Positions 41,692 to 50,031 of a stretch of 64,000 nucleotides of DNA are shown here, in pieces. The notes beneath the pieces were generated by a model, which was given only the letters and a program-made list of their open reading frames with translations, ran no database searches and had not been told where the DNA came from. Positions within the stretch are counted from its first letter, which is position 1. The number at the start of each line of letters is the position of its first letter. Both the position numbers and the translations under genes were made by a program. This stretch comes from Kineobactrum sediminis. GTDB lineage: Bacteria > Pseudomonadota > Gammaproteobacteria > Pseudomonadales > Halieaceae. The DNA is taken from assembly GCF_002868715.1 (NCBI RefSeq), contig NZ_PKLZ01000003.1, forward strand, positions 248,001 to 312,000, written 5' to 3'.

Positions 41692-43356
41692 GTGAGAACG
41701 CCCCGTAAACTGCGCGCGCTGGAGCGCCAGATGGATAACGCCACCAGTTATGCTGAATGGCGCGAGGCCGCTATCGAGCACGACGAGCTAACCGGCCAGC
41801 GGCGCTGGCGGGAAGTTGACCAGAGCCGGCAATATGATTACGGCCAGATCCGGCTGCGCCTGGACAGGCTGCGCAGCCTGCGCGCGCGACACGACAACCA
41901 GGGGCTGCTTTTTACACTCAATGAAGGTATTCACGGCAACATGGGAGGCATGGGCCGCAGCTCTCTTTACCATACCGCCAAATTCGGCACCAAACACCTT
42001 ATCGAACAGTATATTGATGAAATTGACGATTCACTGCGCTATATCGCGGAGCTGAAGAGCGAGGATATCAGCCCGCAGGAAAAACTGGATTTCTTTTACC
42101 GCGCAAACATCTGCTTCGGGCGCTCGGCGTTGATGCTCAGTGGCGGAGGGGTGCTGGGTTTCTATCACCTCGGGGTGGTGAAAACCCTCATGGAGCAGGG
42201 GCTTTTACCCCGGGTCATTTCCGGTTCCAGTGCCGGTTCGCTGGTGGCCGGCGTCGTCGGCACCCATGATGACCTTGAGCTCAGGCATTTCTTTGAGCCC
42301 GGTAATGTACATTTTGAGGCGGAGCGCGAGGCCAACGTCCTGTCGAGGATGTTTTTTGGCCGCAATCCGCAAATTGACGTCAGTGATCTCGAGAACATCA
42401 TTTCCCGGCTGATACCGGAAATGACCTTCCAGGAGGCCTATGAGAAAACCGGTCGCCAGATCAGTATTACCGTGGCTCCCGCGGAAACGCATCAGCGCTC
42501 TCGCCTGTTGAATGCCATAACCTCGCCCAATGTCTTTGTGCGCTCCGCTGTCATGGCGTCCTGTGCGGTACCCGGCGTATTTCCCCCGGTCATGCTGATG
42601 GCGAAAAACGTACACGGAGAGCCACAACCCTACCTGCCTACGCGAAAGTGGGTGGATGGCTCGATTGCCGACGACTTGCCCGCCAAGCGCCTGTCCCGGC
42701 TTTACAGCACCAATCACTATATTGTCAGTATGGTGAATCCCATTGCCACGCCCTTTTTACGGGGTAACCGCAAAAGGAGTGGAGTGTCGGCCGCCCTGGG
42801 CGTTCTCGGTGTCGGTATAGGTCGCGAGGTACTGAATTTTTATCGTGGCGTGGCGCAGAGGAAAGGCGATAACTGGCCCCGGTTCAACCTGCTGATGAAC
42901 GGTATCCACTCGCTGCTGGACCAGGAATACAGCGGCGACATTAACATCATGCCCAGTTTTCGCTGGTACAACCCGGCCAAAATCCTCTCGCACCTCTCCG
43001 AACAGGAGTTGATAGCGTTGATGGAAGGCGGCGCGCACTCCTGCTACCCCAACGTTGAAGCCATCCGGATTTGCACCAAAATCAGCAGAACCATGGAAGA
43101 GATTCTGCATCGCTTTGAATACGGTGACCTGCGCCCCAAAGAATCGGAATACCATAAACCCAGGGCTTCCCGACGGCGTCCGCCACCGACCGGAAAGGAC
43201 CGCAAGTCGCTGACCCAGCGCGCGGCGAGTGATGATGCGGTGACCAGGTCCGGGACTCGCACCAAAGCCCGGCGCAAGACCCCGGCCGCTAAAAAGCGGC
43301 CCGGTGCCGGCAAATCGGATGACAGTTCCGGCGGTGATGAGAGCCAGGCTGCCTGA
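41692..43356 (+). CDS. Patatin-like phospholipase with N-terminal DUF3336
   Basis: 554 residues, GTG start with GAGG 7 bases upstream. DUF3336 covers about 1-140. The patatin catalytic domain has the oxyanion hole GGGVLGFYHLGV (151-162), nucleophile S180 in GSSAGS and the dyad aspartate D322 in WVDGS. The architecture resembles eukaryotic triacylglycerol lipases of the TGL/SDP1 type and their bacterial relatives. The C-terminal 70 residues are basic and low-complexity (RRRPPPTGKDR, RTKARRKTPAAKKRPGAGK), perhaps contacting acidic lipid or polymer surfaces. Acts on lipid acyl esters; exact substrate unknown. Confidence 0.92.
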   Translation: MRTPRKLRALERQMDNATSYAEWREAAIEHDELTGQRRWREVDQSRQYDYGQIRLRLDRLRSLRARHDNQGLLFTLNEGIHGNMGGMGRSSLYHTAKFGTKHLIEQYIDEIDDSLRYIAELKSEDISPQEKLDFFYRANICFGRSALMLSGGGVLGFYHLGVVKTLMEQGLLPRVISGSSAGSLVAGVVGTHDDLELRHFFEPGNVHFEAEREANVLSRMFFGRNPQIDVSDLENIISRLIPEMTFQEAYEKTGRQISITVAPAETHQRSRLLNAITSPNVFVRSAVMASCAVPGVFPPVMLMAKNVHGEPQPYLPTRKWVDGSIADDLPAKRLSRLYSTNHYIVSMVNPIATPFLRGNRKRSGVSAALGVLGVGIGREVLNFYRGVAQRKGDNWPRFNLLMNGIHSLLDQEYSGDINIMPSFRWYNPAKILSHLSEQELIALMEGGAHSCYPNVEAIRICTKISRTMEEILHRFEYGDLRPKESEYHKPRASRRRPPPTGKDRKSLTQRAASDDAVTRSGTRTKARRKTPAAKKRPGAGKSDDSSGGDESQAA

Positions 43357-43365
43357 AAAGGAACG

Positions 43366-43391
43366 GCCGGTCCGGTGCACTCCGGACCGGC
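43366..43391. terminator. Bidirectional hairpin between convergent genes
   Basis: A perfect 10-bp inverted repeat, GCCGGTCCGG and CCGGACCGGC, with a 6-base loop, lies between the stops of the patatin gene (43356) and the flavin reductase gene (43405). On the minus strand it is followed by CGTTCCTTTT, which is moderately T-rich; on the plus strand no T-run follows. It probably ends at least the minus-strand transcript. Confidence 0.65.
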
Positions 43392-43404
43392 ATACAGTAG
43401 CCGC

Positions 43405-44037
43405 TCAGGCAACAGGGGTAGGTGGCAGGTCCGGTTTGGCGTAGGCCATGCGGCGTAGTCGCCGGGTATCGTGGTAGCTGTCGAGCCCACTCAGGGCGAC
43501 GCTGCCCGCAGCACTGATATCCACCGAGCCGTCGTCACCGACACAGTGATCCGGCACGTCAACCAGTACAATTTCACCTATCAGGAAATGTGTGTCGTTG
43601 ATCTCCAGCTGTTGGTGTTCACGCAGGCGCAGCCCCATGCGAATGCTTGCCTGTTTTACGAAGGGCGCCGCAAAACCCTCGACCCAGTGTTCTTCAAGAC
43701 CGGTGGCAGCGAATTCGGATTGCTCGCGGGGGTAGCGCGCCGCGGTCTGGTGTGCCGCTTCAACAAACTGGTTGCCGACGTGGTTGATGGTATAACAACC
43801 GGTGTCGAGTATGTTGTCCAGGGTATGGCGCGCTGTGGGGTTGGGGCGAATGATCAGGGCGAGCAGGGGGGGGTGCGAACCCAGGTGTACCACCGAGCTC
43901 ATGATGGCGAGATTGCTGTGGCCAGTGTGGTCGGCGGTGCCGACAAGGTTGGCCGGCTTGAAGCCGCTGAGGGAATTTACCAGGGCTGCGCGATAGCGGG
44001 ACTCAAGACCGTCGAGGTCAGTGGATTGCAAGTGCAT
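43405..44037 (-). CDS. Flavin reductase family protein (FMN-binding split barrel)
   Basis: 210 residues. NLVGTADHTGHSNLAIMSSV, HLGSHPPLLALIIRPNPTARHT, CYTINHVGNQFVEAAHQTAARY and HFLIGEIVLVDVPDHCVG match the flavin-reductase-like split-barrel family, which binds FMN and often supplies reduced flavin to partner monooxygenases or acts as an NADPH oxidoreductase. No monooxygenase is adjacent. It follows the DCC-family gene by 18 bases, likely co-transcribed. Specific role unknown. Confidence 0.8.
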   Translation of the reverse strand: MHLQSTDLDGLESRYRAALVNSLSGFKPANLVGTADHTGHSNLAIMSSVVHLGSHPPLLALIIRPNPTARHTLDNILDTGCYTINHVGNQFVEAAHQTAARYPREQSEFAATGLEEHWVEGFAAPFVKQASIRMGLRLREHQQLEINDTHFLIGEIVLVDVPDHCVGDDGSVDISAAGSVALSGLDSYHDTRRLRRMAYAKPDLPPTPVA

Positions 44038-44055
44038 AGTGTTTCCGGTCCGGAA

Positions 44056-44391
44056 TCAGGGATAAAGACGACGGTAGCGTCGCTGTGCCCAGAGGTTGTA
44101 GAAGAAATCAGCGCAGGGCCTGATCAGTGGCCACCGCAGCCAGGCCCACAGTGGCCCCAGGCGGGTGTGCTGCCAGGCCGCGACATTGGCGTCGATGCCA
44201 GTCAGCAGGCGGCCGTCAGCGGTGCGCAGATGCAGAGTGCGCAGCAGTGTTTCACGGTCGGGCAGGGTGTCGGAAGCCGGCAGTTGGTGAATGTCGCGCA
44301 GTTCCAGCCCGCCATCGCAAAGAGTCCCGAGTTTGTCCATTTCCTTGCTGCACAGGGGGCATTGGCCGTCATAATAGAGCGTGTCGGGCAT
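44056..44391 (-). CDS. DUF393 / DCC family thiol-disulfide oxidoreductase-like protein
   Basis: About 111 residues from ATG 44391 (MPDTLYYDGQCPLCSKEM); ATG 44418 would add nine residues. The DxxCPLC motif gives the family its name (DCC) and resembles a thioredoxin-type CxxC. LRTADGRLLTGIDANVAAW and the C-terminal PCADFFYNLWAQRRYR are typical. Function is unproven; a redox role is assumed from the CxxC. Longer in-frame upstream sequence runs through a hairpin and into the hydratase tail and is rejected. The flavin reductase gene follows 18 bases later. Confidence 0.82.
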   Translation of the reverse strand: MPDTLYYDGQCPLCSKEMDKLGTLCDGGLELRDIHQLPASDTLPDRETLLRTLHLRTADGRLLTGIDANVAAWQHTRLGPLWAWLRWPLIRPCADFFYNLWAQRRYRRLYP

Positions 44392-44480
44392 GGCAACAGT
44401 CTGCTGTGTTTTTAACATACGGGAAGATACGCAGACCCTGGTGTGGTGGATGTGTCGCGGAGTATATTTGCTCGCGAAAG

Positions 44481-44506
44481 CCGGGCGAGCATCGGCGCTC
44501 GCCCGG
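44481..44506 (-). terminator. Hairpin after the enoyl-CoA hydratase gene
   Basis: Perfect 10-bp stem, CCGGGCGAGC and GCTCGCCCGG, with a 6-base loop, starting 12 bases after the stop of the minus-strand hydratase gene and ending about 62 bases before the DCC gene. On the minus strand it is followed by CTTTCGCG, a weak T-run, so it is a plausible terminator or attenuator. Confidence 0.6.
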
Positions 44507-44518
44507 TGAGGGTGGATC

Positions 44519-45286
44519 CTAGCGACCTTTCCAGTTGGGAGCGCGCTTCTGGGCGAAAGCGGTAGCGCCTTCAATGGCGTCTTCGCTGACGAATACGGCG
44601 TTCACCAGCTCCTGCTGTTTCTGCCACATCTCCTCCCGTGACCAGTCGGCAGATTCCAGAATCACCTGTTTGCTCGTGGCGACCGCCAGCGGTCCGTTGG
44701 CGGCGATTGCGGCAGCCAGTTTAAGGGCTTCCTCAAGCGCGGTTCCCTGGGGCACCACTCGATTGATCAGGCCCATGGCCTGCGCCTGTCCGGCGTCGAT
44801 AAAATCACCGGTAAGCGCCATTTCCATCGCCAGGCGGGGAGGGATCTGGCGTGGCAACTTGACCAGGCCACCCGCTGCTGCGGCAAGGCCTCGCTTGACC
44901 TCCGGGATGCCGAATTTGGCGTTGTCTGCGGCAACGATGAGGTCGCAGGAAATCGCCAGCTCCAGACCCCCGGCCAGTGCATAGCCCTCTATTGCCGCAA
45001 TCAGTGGCTTGCGCGGGGGGCGCTCGGTGAGACCGCCGAAACCACGGCCTTCAATATGGGGCACCTCTCCGGATACAAAGGCTTTTAAATCCATTCCGGA
45101 ACAAAAGGTGCCTCCGGCGCCGGTAAGAATGGCGACGCGCAGGTCATCATTGCTGTCCAGCTCGTCCATTGCGGCGGCAACCCCTTCCGCCAGCGCACGG
45201 TTGGCGGCATTTTTTGCCTGGGGGCGGTTAAGGGTAACCACCATGATGCCATCCTTGATTTCTACCAGTACCGGTTCGTCGCTCAT
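44519..45286 (-). CDS. Enoyl-CoA hydratase (crotonase family)
   Basis: 255 residues. Both hydratase glutamates appear present: one in ALAGGLELAISCD and one in AKFGIPEVKRG, as in true enoyl-CoA hydratases. The oxyanion-hole segment is GAGGTFCSGMDLKAF. It hydrates 2-enoyl-CoA in fatty-acid beta-oxidation; chain specificity unknown. AGGAG lies 8 bases before the ATG. It follows the phosphotransferase gene by 18 bases, and a strong hairpin closes the two-gene operon. Confidence 0.9.
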   Translation of the reverse strand: MSDEPVLVEIKDGIMVVTLNRPQAKNAANRALAEGVAAAMDELDSNDDLRVAILTGAGGTFCSGMDLKAFVSGEVPHIEGRGFGGLTERPPRKPLIAAIEGYALAGGLELAISCDLIVAADNAKFGIPEVKRGLAAAAGGLVKLPRQIPPRLAMEMALTGDFIDAGQAQAMGLINRVVPQGTALEEALKLAAAIAANGPLAVATSKQVILESADWSREEMWQKQQELVNAVFVSEDAIEGATAFAQKRAPNWKGR

Positions 45287-45304
45287 AGTATTGCTCCTGT
45301 GTAT

Positions 45305-46324
45305 TTATTTGATGAGTTGTACGGCGAGGTGCGCGAGCGGACCGACCAGGTCGCCGCGGGCATCTGCCTCGGCGCTGGACGCGGTGCCGATCTGGGACCT
45401 TTTCTTGATGCCCTGGACGATAGCGGCGAGACGGAACAGGGAAAAGACCAGATAAAAATCCCAGTTCTCGATACCATCGCGGCCGGTGCGTTCGCAGTAG
45501 CGGTTAATGTATTCTTCATCGGTAGGGATGCCGAGGGCCTTGCGGTCAACGCCCGCCAGACCCTTCATGCTGCTGTCCCGTGGCAACATCCAGGCCATGC
45601 ACTGGTTGGCGAGGTCCGCCAGCGGATGCCCCAGGGTTGAAAGCTCCCAGTCAAGCAGGGCGATTACCCTGGGTTCGGTGGGATGGAACATCATGTTGTC
45701 CAGCCTGTAGTCACCGTGCACCAGACTGACGGTGCCATCATCCTGGGGCATGTTTGCGGGCAACCAGCGCAGCAGGGTTTCCATGTCTGACATGACTTCT
45801 GTTTCAGAGGCCCGATACTGCTTGGTCCAGCGACCCAGCTGGCGCTCAAAATAATTGCCAGGCTTGCCGTAGTCAGCGAGTCCTACTGCTTCCACGTTAA
45901 CATTGTGCAACGCCGCCATGGTCTGGTTCATGGCGTCATAAATGGCGCTGCGCTCGGCATTGTCAGCCGCCTCGGGAAGTACCGGGTCCCAGAGGATGCG
46001 TCCTTCCTTATATTCCATGATGAAAAACATGGAGCCGATCACGCTTTCATCTTCACACAGGGCGTAGGTACGGGGTACCGGGACATCGGTATCGCGGAGC
46101 GCGGTCATTACACGGAACTCGCGGTCTACTGCGTGTGCAGACTGCAGCAGCTCACCCGGCGGCTTGCGCCGCAATACATAGGACGTATCACCCGCCGTCA
46201 GCTTGAAGGTCGGGTTGGACTGGCCGCCCGGAAACTTCTCCGCGGTCAGGTCACCGTGAAATCCGGGAACATGCTCAGCCATATAGGCAGTCAGACGCTC
46301 GATATCAACTTGCTGTGCGCTCAT
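45305..46324 (-). CDS. Phosphotransferase family protein (APH fold, ACAD10/11-like)
   Basis: 339 residues with an aminoglycoside-phosphotransferase/kinase fold. GQSNPTFKLTAGDTSYVLRRKP is the N-lobe, LVHGDYRLDNMMF the catalytic loop (HGDxxxxN) and ALLDWELSTLGHPLADL the metal-binding DWE. Proteins of this kind are fused to or beside acyl-CoA dehydrogenases (ACAD10, ACAD11) and phosphorylate 4-hydroxyacyl-CoAs, so a lipid catabolic role is likely rather than drug resistance. An enoyl-CoA hydratase gene follows, and an acyl-CoA synthetase is divergent. Confidence 0.88.
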   Translation of the reverse strand: MSAQQVDIERLTAYMAEHVPGFHGDLTAEKFPGGQSNPTFKLTAGDTSYVLRRKPPGELLQSAHAVDREFRVMTALRDTDVPVPRTYALCEDESVIGSMFFIMEYKEGRILWDPVLPEAADNAERSAIYDAMNQTMAALHNVNVEAVGLADYGKPGNYFERQLGRWTKQYRASETEVMSDMETLLRWLPANMPQDDGTVSLVHGDYRLDNMMFHPTEPRVIALLDWELSTLGHPLADLANQCMAWMLPRDSSMKGLAGVDRKALGIPTDEEYINRYCERTGRDGIENWDFYLVFSLFRLAAIVQGIKKRSQIGTASSAEADARGDLVGPLAHLAVQLIK

Positions 46325-46515
46325 GAAGATCCTTGCTTATAGTAGTAATCGTTTCAGTCAGCATCGCAGTGTGTGGCCCGGCTTACGACCGGACAATGAC
46401 ACACCGCGACAAAAAAATTGACCCAGGGCTACAGATACCCGTCACCGTTGAGCAGACTCCCGGCGCAGGGTATGCTGCCTGTGTCAAAAATCACAAGTCT
46501 AACAGAGGTAGCGCC
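46325..46515. promoter_or_regulatory. Divergent region phosphotransferase / acyl-CoA synthetase with nested inverted repeat
   Basis: 191 bases between divergent genes. A nested inverted repeat spans 46364-46409: TCGC-A-GTGTG...CCGG and CCGG...CACAC-C-GCGA, centred on CTTACGA with unequal internal spacers, followed by a run of seven A. It could be a regulator site shared by the two operons or an RNA stem; no known consensus was recognised. Confidence 0.3.
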
Positions 46516-48216
46516 GTGTACGAAGAATTGAAGAAGTCATGGACTCAGCTTACAGCCGCGGGGCAGCCCTTTGAGGTGGTGACCATCGAGGTCGATGGCG
46601 TGCCGATCCGCAGTTATGCCAACGTGCCGCCGTCGCTGCGGGAGATCTGGCTGAGTACGGCTGCTCATGGCGACAAGGAGTACCTGATTTACGACAGTGA
46701 GCGCTGCAGCTATAGCGAGGCCCATGCCTATACCGCCAGTATCGCGCACTGGCTGCATGGCCAGGGTATCGGTCCTGGAGACCGGGTCGCCATTGCCATG
46801 CGCAATTACCCCGAATGGATGCTCGCCTATTGGGCAATAACCTCGATGGGTGCCGTTGTGGTCGGTATGAACGCCTGGTGGGTGGCCCACGAAATGCAGT
46901 TTGCCCTGGAGGACTCGGCGCCGAAACTGATGATCTGTGATCGCGAGCGCATGCAACGCTTTGCCGAAATTCGCGATGGTTTTCCCGAGCTCAAGGTCGT
47001 AGCCGTGCGCTTGCATGACGAGGCGCCGGACTGGGCGACGGATTGGGTCGACGTGATCAACGCCGAATCGCGGCTCCCGCAGGTGAAAGTGGACCCCAAT
47101 GACGACGCCTGTATTTTCTACACATCAGGCACTACCGGGCGCCCCAAGGGTGCACGCCTGACGCACCGTGGCTGCGTCGCCAATATCTTCAATATTGCGT
47201 TTATCAACACGGTGCAGCCGATGGCGGTTGCCATGGCTCGCGGCGCCACACCGCCGGCGGCCGGCACTGCCCCGGCCCCCAACTCCCTGCTGGCCACGCC
47301 GCTGTTCCATGTGACCGCCAATAATTGTGTGGCCCAGGCCACGACGATAGCCGGCGGCAAGCTGGTGCATATGTACAAGTGGGATGCGGCGGAAGCACTG
47401 GAACTGATAGAAAAAGAGCGCGTGACCACATTCAACGGGGTGCCCATGATGGCGCGTGAGTTATTAATGCATCCTGATTTTGCGCGGCGTGACACCTCGT
47501 CCCTTACCGTACTCGGTGGCGGCGGCGCTGCCCTGCAGCCGGACCTGGTAGAAAAAATACAGCAGCGCTCAAAGGCGGCGCGGCCTAATACCGGTTACGG
47601 CATGACCGAAACCAGTGGCATTATTGCTGCCGTCTCGGCTGATTTTTTTGTCGATAAACCCGCCAGTGTTGGCCCGGCAATGCCAACCCTGGAAGCCAAG
47701 TGCGTGGGACCCCAGGGTGAGGACCTGGGCCCGGGCGAGATTGGTGAACTCTGGGTCCGGGGCGCGCCGGTAATCAAGGGGTACCTGAACCGGCCCGATG
47801 CCACTGCGGACTCGATTACCGATGGCTGGCTGCACACCGGTGATATCGCCTACATCGATGACGAAGATTTTATCTTCCTGGTTGATCGGGCCAAGGACAT
47901 GGTGTTGCGCGGCGGCGAAAACGTGTACTGCGCGGAAGTGGAAAATGCCCTGTTTGCACACGAGGATGTGCTGGAGTGTGTGGTCTTTGCGGTCGCTGAC
48001 GAACGCCTGGGTGAAGAAGTCGGGGCGGCCGTATACCGCCACCCCGACAGCAGCCTGGATGCCACTCACCTGCGCGCGCACTGTGCGGGGCTGCTGGCCC
48101 CCTACAAGGTGCCCCGGTATATATGGTTTCTCTCCGAACCCCTGCCACGCAACGCCAATGGCAAGTTTCTCAAACGCGAGCTGCGCGAATCACTGCAGGT
48201 GGCGGACGCGCACTGA
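46516..48216 (+). CDS. Class I AMP-binding acyl-CoA synthetase
   Basis: 566 residues from GTG 46516, chosen because AGAGG lies 7 bases upstream; in-frame sequence back to 46333 is intergenic. FYTSGTTGRPKGARLTHRG is the ATP-binding motif, NTGYGMTETSG the A5-like motif, GWLHTGDIAYIDDEDFIFLVDR the A7/A8 region, and NANGKFLKRELR the catalytic lysine region. It activates a fatty or branched acid to acyl-CoA. The divergent pair (kinase-like, hydratase) suggests a shared pathway. Substrate not determined. Confidence 0.9.
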   Translation: MYEELKKSWTQLTAAGQPFEVVTIEVDGVPIRSYANVPPSLREIWLSTAAHGDKEYLIYDSERCSYSEAHAYTASIAHWLHGQGIGPGDRVAIAMRNYPEWMLAYWAITSMGAVVVGMNAWWVAHEMQFALEDSAPKLMICDRERMQRFAEIRDGFPELKVVAVRLHDEAPDWATDWVDVINAESRLPQVKVDPNDDACIFYTSGTTGRPKGARLTHRGCVANIFNIAFINTVQPMAVAMARGATPPAAGTAPAPNSLLATPLFHVTANNCVAQATTIAGGKLVHMYKWDAAEALELIEKERVTTFNGVPMMARELLMHPDFARRDTSSLTVLGGGGAALQPDLVEKIQQRSKAARPNTGYGMTETSGIIAAVSADFFVDKPASVGPAMPTLEAKCVGPQGEDLGPGEIGELWVRGAPVIKGYLNRPDATADSITDGWLHTGDIAYIDDEDFIFLVDRAKDMVLRGGENVYCAEVENALFAHEDVLECVVFAVADERLGEEVGAAVYRHPDSSLDATHLRAHCAGLLAPYKVPRYIWFLSEPLPRNANGKFLKRELRESLQVADAH

Positions 48217-48990
48217 TCAGCTTTCCACAAAGGCCCGTTCAATCACGTAGTGGGCGGCCTTGCCGTGGCGCGATTCGTTGAAACCGCGTTCGTTGAGCAG
48301 CCGGGTCATATCCTTGAGCATGGCCGGGCTGCCACAGATCATGAACCGGTCCCGCTGCGGGTCTATCGGCGCCAGCCCCAGGTCTGCAGGCATGGTGCCA
48401 TTGGCCAAAAGGTCGGTGAGACGTCCATTATGAATAAACGGCTCGCGGGTAACGGTGGGGTAGTAAAACAGCTTGTTGCTGATGTCGTCGCCCAGGTATT
48501 CGTGGGCGGGCAAATCCTGGGTAATCGCATCCCGGTAGGCCAGCTCGCTGGCATGACGGCAGCCGTGGGCCAGTACTACCCGGTCGAAGCGCTCGTAGAT
48601 CTCGGGATCCTTGATGATACTCATGAACGGCGCCAGCCCGGTACCGGTGGCGAGCAGATACAGCGTGCCACCCGGAAGCAGGTTGTCCATTACCAGGGTG
48701 CCGGTCGACTTGCTGTTGACCAGTAACTCATCACCGACGCGAATATTCTGCAGATGTGATGTCAGTGGGCCGTCTGCCACCTTGATACTGAAAAACTCCA
48801 GTTTGTCTTCGTAGTTGGCACTGGCCATGCTGTAGGCACGGAGCAGGGGTTTGCCCTCCCGCTCAAGCCCGATCATGGTGAAGTGGCCGTTCTCAAAGCG
48901 GAATCCCGGGTTGCGGGTGGTCTTGAAGCTGAACAACCGGTCCGTCCAGTGGTGTATATCGGTCACTTGTTCACGCAGCAGCGTGGCCAT
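48217..48990 (-). CDS. fpr: Ferredoxin-NADP reductase
   Basis: 257 residues, the bacterial Fpr subclass. FAD binding at LLRAYSMASANYEDKLEFFSI, NADP-binding at LLATGTGLAPFMSII, and MICGSPAMLKDMTRLLNERGF near the end. The C-terminus YVIERAFVES is of the short extended type. It moves electrons between NADPH and ferredoxin/flavodoxin, often in oxidative stress. A good ribosome site (AAGGAG) precedes the ATG. It is divergent from a LysR-type gene, the arrangement of fpr and finR in pseudomonads. It might serve the ferredoxin-dependent iorAB in this window. Confidence 0.95.
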   Translation of the reverse strand: MATLLREQVTDIHHWTDRLFSFKTTRNPGFRFENGHFTMIGLEREGKPLLRAYSMASANYEDKLEFFSIKVADGPLTSHLQNIRVGDELLVNSKSTGTLVMDNLLPGGTLYLLATGTGLAPFMSIIKDPEIYERFDRVVLAHGCRHASELAYRDAITQDLPAHEYLGDDISNKLFYYPTVTREPFIHNGRLTDLLANGTMPADLGLAPIDPQRDRFMICGSPAMLKDMTRLLNERGFNESRHGKAAHYVIERAFVES

Positions 48991-49109
48991 AGTCTCACTC
49001 CTTGCAGTAGAGCTTAAAGGTTGATGACAGGTTAAGGGTTGGTCATATATTGGTAAAATGGTTTTTTCAGATATACAATATCCATTTAGCCGATATAGAG
49101 ATCTTTCGC
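48991..49109. promoter_or_regulatory. Divergent fpr / LysR regulator region with palindrome
   Basis: 119 bases, AT-rich at its right end. GATAT-ACA-ATATC (49070-49082) is a perfect 5-bp-arm palindrome, and ATATTG (49047-49052) with CAATAT (49076-49081) forms a wider inverted repeat. LysR proteins bind such T-N11-A-like dyads next to divergent promoters, so this is the likely operator of the regulator to the right. Confidence 0.45.
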
Positions 49110-50012
49110 ATGCGCTACAGTCTGCGCCAGCTAGAAGTGTTTGTCGCCACGGCCCAGGATGAGAATATCAGCAGGGCCGCCGCCGGTCTGGCGATGTCCC
49201 AGTCTGCGGCTTCGGGTGCATTGCGGGAACTGGAAGAGCAGTTCGGGGTGCAGTTGTTTGACCGGTTGGGCAAACGACTGCGACTTAGCGAACTGGGCCG
49301 CCAGGTGCGTCCCCAGGCGGAAAACCTGCTGGCCCAGGCCCGGGCGTTTGAGCAATCCCTCTCGGGTGACGAGGTCAGCGGCCGGGTTCAGGTCGGTGCC
49401 ACCCTGACCATCGGTAATTACCTTGCGGTACCGCTGATTGCCCTGTTTCGGGCTCGCTATCCCCAGGCGGATATTGCACTCAATGTGGCCAATACCAAAA
49501 CCATCGCCGAGCAAGTGGCCGGCTTTGAACTTGATATTGGGTTAGTGGAGGGCGAATTCAACCATCCCGATCTCGAGAGCCGGCCCTGGCGGGACGATGA
49601 GCTAACGGTGTTCGCGGCTCCCGGGCATCCCCTGGCTAGCAAGGCCGCCTTGTCCGACCGGGACTTGCAAAGCCTGGGCTGGATCATGCGAGAGCCGGGA
49701 TCGGGTACCCGGCAGACTTTCGAGCGCGCGATGCACGGGCTCTTGCCGGATCTGCGGATTGTGCTTGAACTGCAGCATACCGAGGCGATCAAGCGTGCGG
49801 TTGAAGCAGGTTTGGGAGTGGGGTGCCTGTCACGAATAAGCCTGGTGGAGGCTTTTGCCCGGGGCTCCCTGGTGCCGCTGCAGGTGCCGGCGCGCGATTT
49901 CACGCGCCAGCTGAATATCGTGACGCATCGGAAAAAATTCCATAATGCGGCACTGCGCTGCTGGCTGCAGCTGTGTCTTGAGCAGGGCTCGGGTACACTG
50001 CCCACCAGGTGA
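49110..50012 (+). CDS. finR: LysR family transcriptional regulator, FinR-like
   Basis: 300 residues from ATG 49110 (MRYSLRQLEVFVATAQ); in-frame sequence back to 49050 is promoter. The N-terminal winged helix (ISRAAAGLAMSQSAASGALR, LEEQFGVQLFDRLGKRLRLSELG) and the substrate-binding domain (VGATLTIGNYLAVPLIALF, IGLVEGEFNHPDL, EPGSGTRQTFERAM, GLGVGCLSRISL) are clear. In Pseudomonas putida FinR activates the divergent fpr gene under oxidative stress; the same arrangement here supports the name, by position rather than by alignment. Confidence 0.85.
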   Translation: MRYSLRQLEVFVATAQDENISRAAAGLAMSQSAASGALRELEEQFGVQLFDRLGKRLRLSELGRQVRPQAENLLAQARAFEQSLSGDEVSGRVQVGATLTIGNYLAVPLIALFRARYPQADIALNVANTKTIAEQVAGFELDIGLVEGEFNHPDLESRPWRDDELTVFAAPGHPLASKAALSDRDLQSLGWIMREPGSGTRQTFERAMHGLLPDLRIVLELQHTEAIKRAVEAGLGVGCLSRISLVEAFARGSLVPLQVPARDFTRQLNIVTHRKKFHNAALRCWLQLCLEQGSGTLPTR

Positions 50013-50031
50013 CCAGAGGAGTAAGTCAGCG

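Noticed and set aside
46364-46417. Inverted repeat followed by seven A, considered as a terminator.
   Set aside because: It lies between divergent start codons, not after a gene, and the A-run is on the wrong side for either direction.
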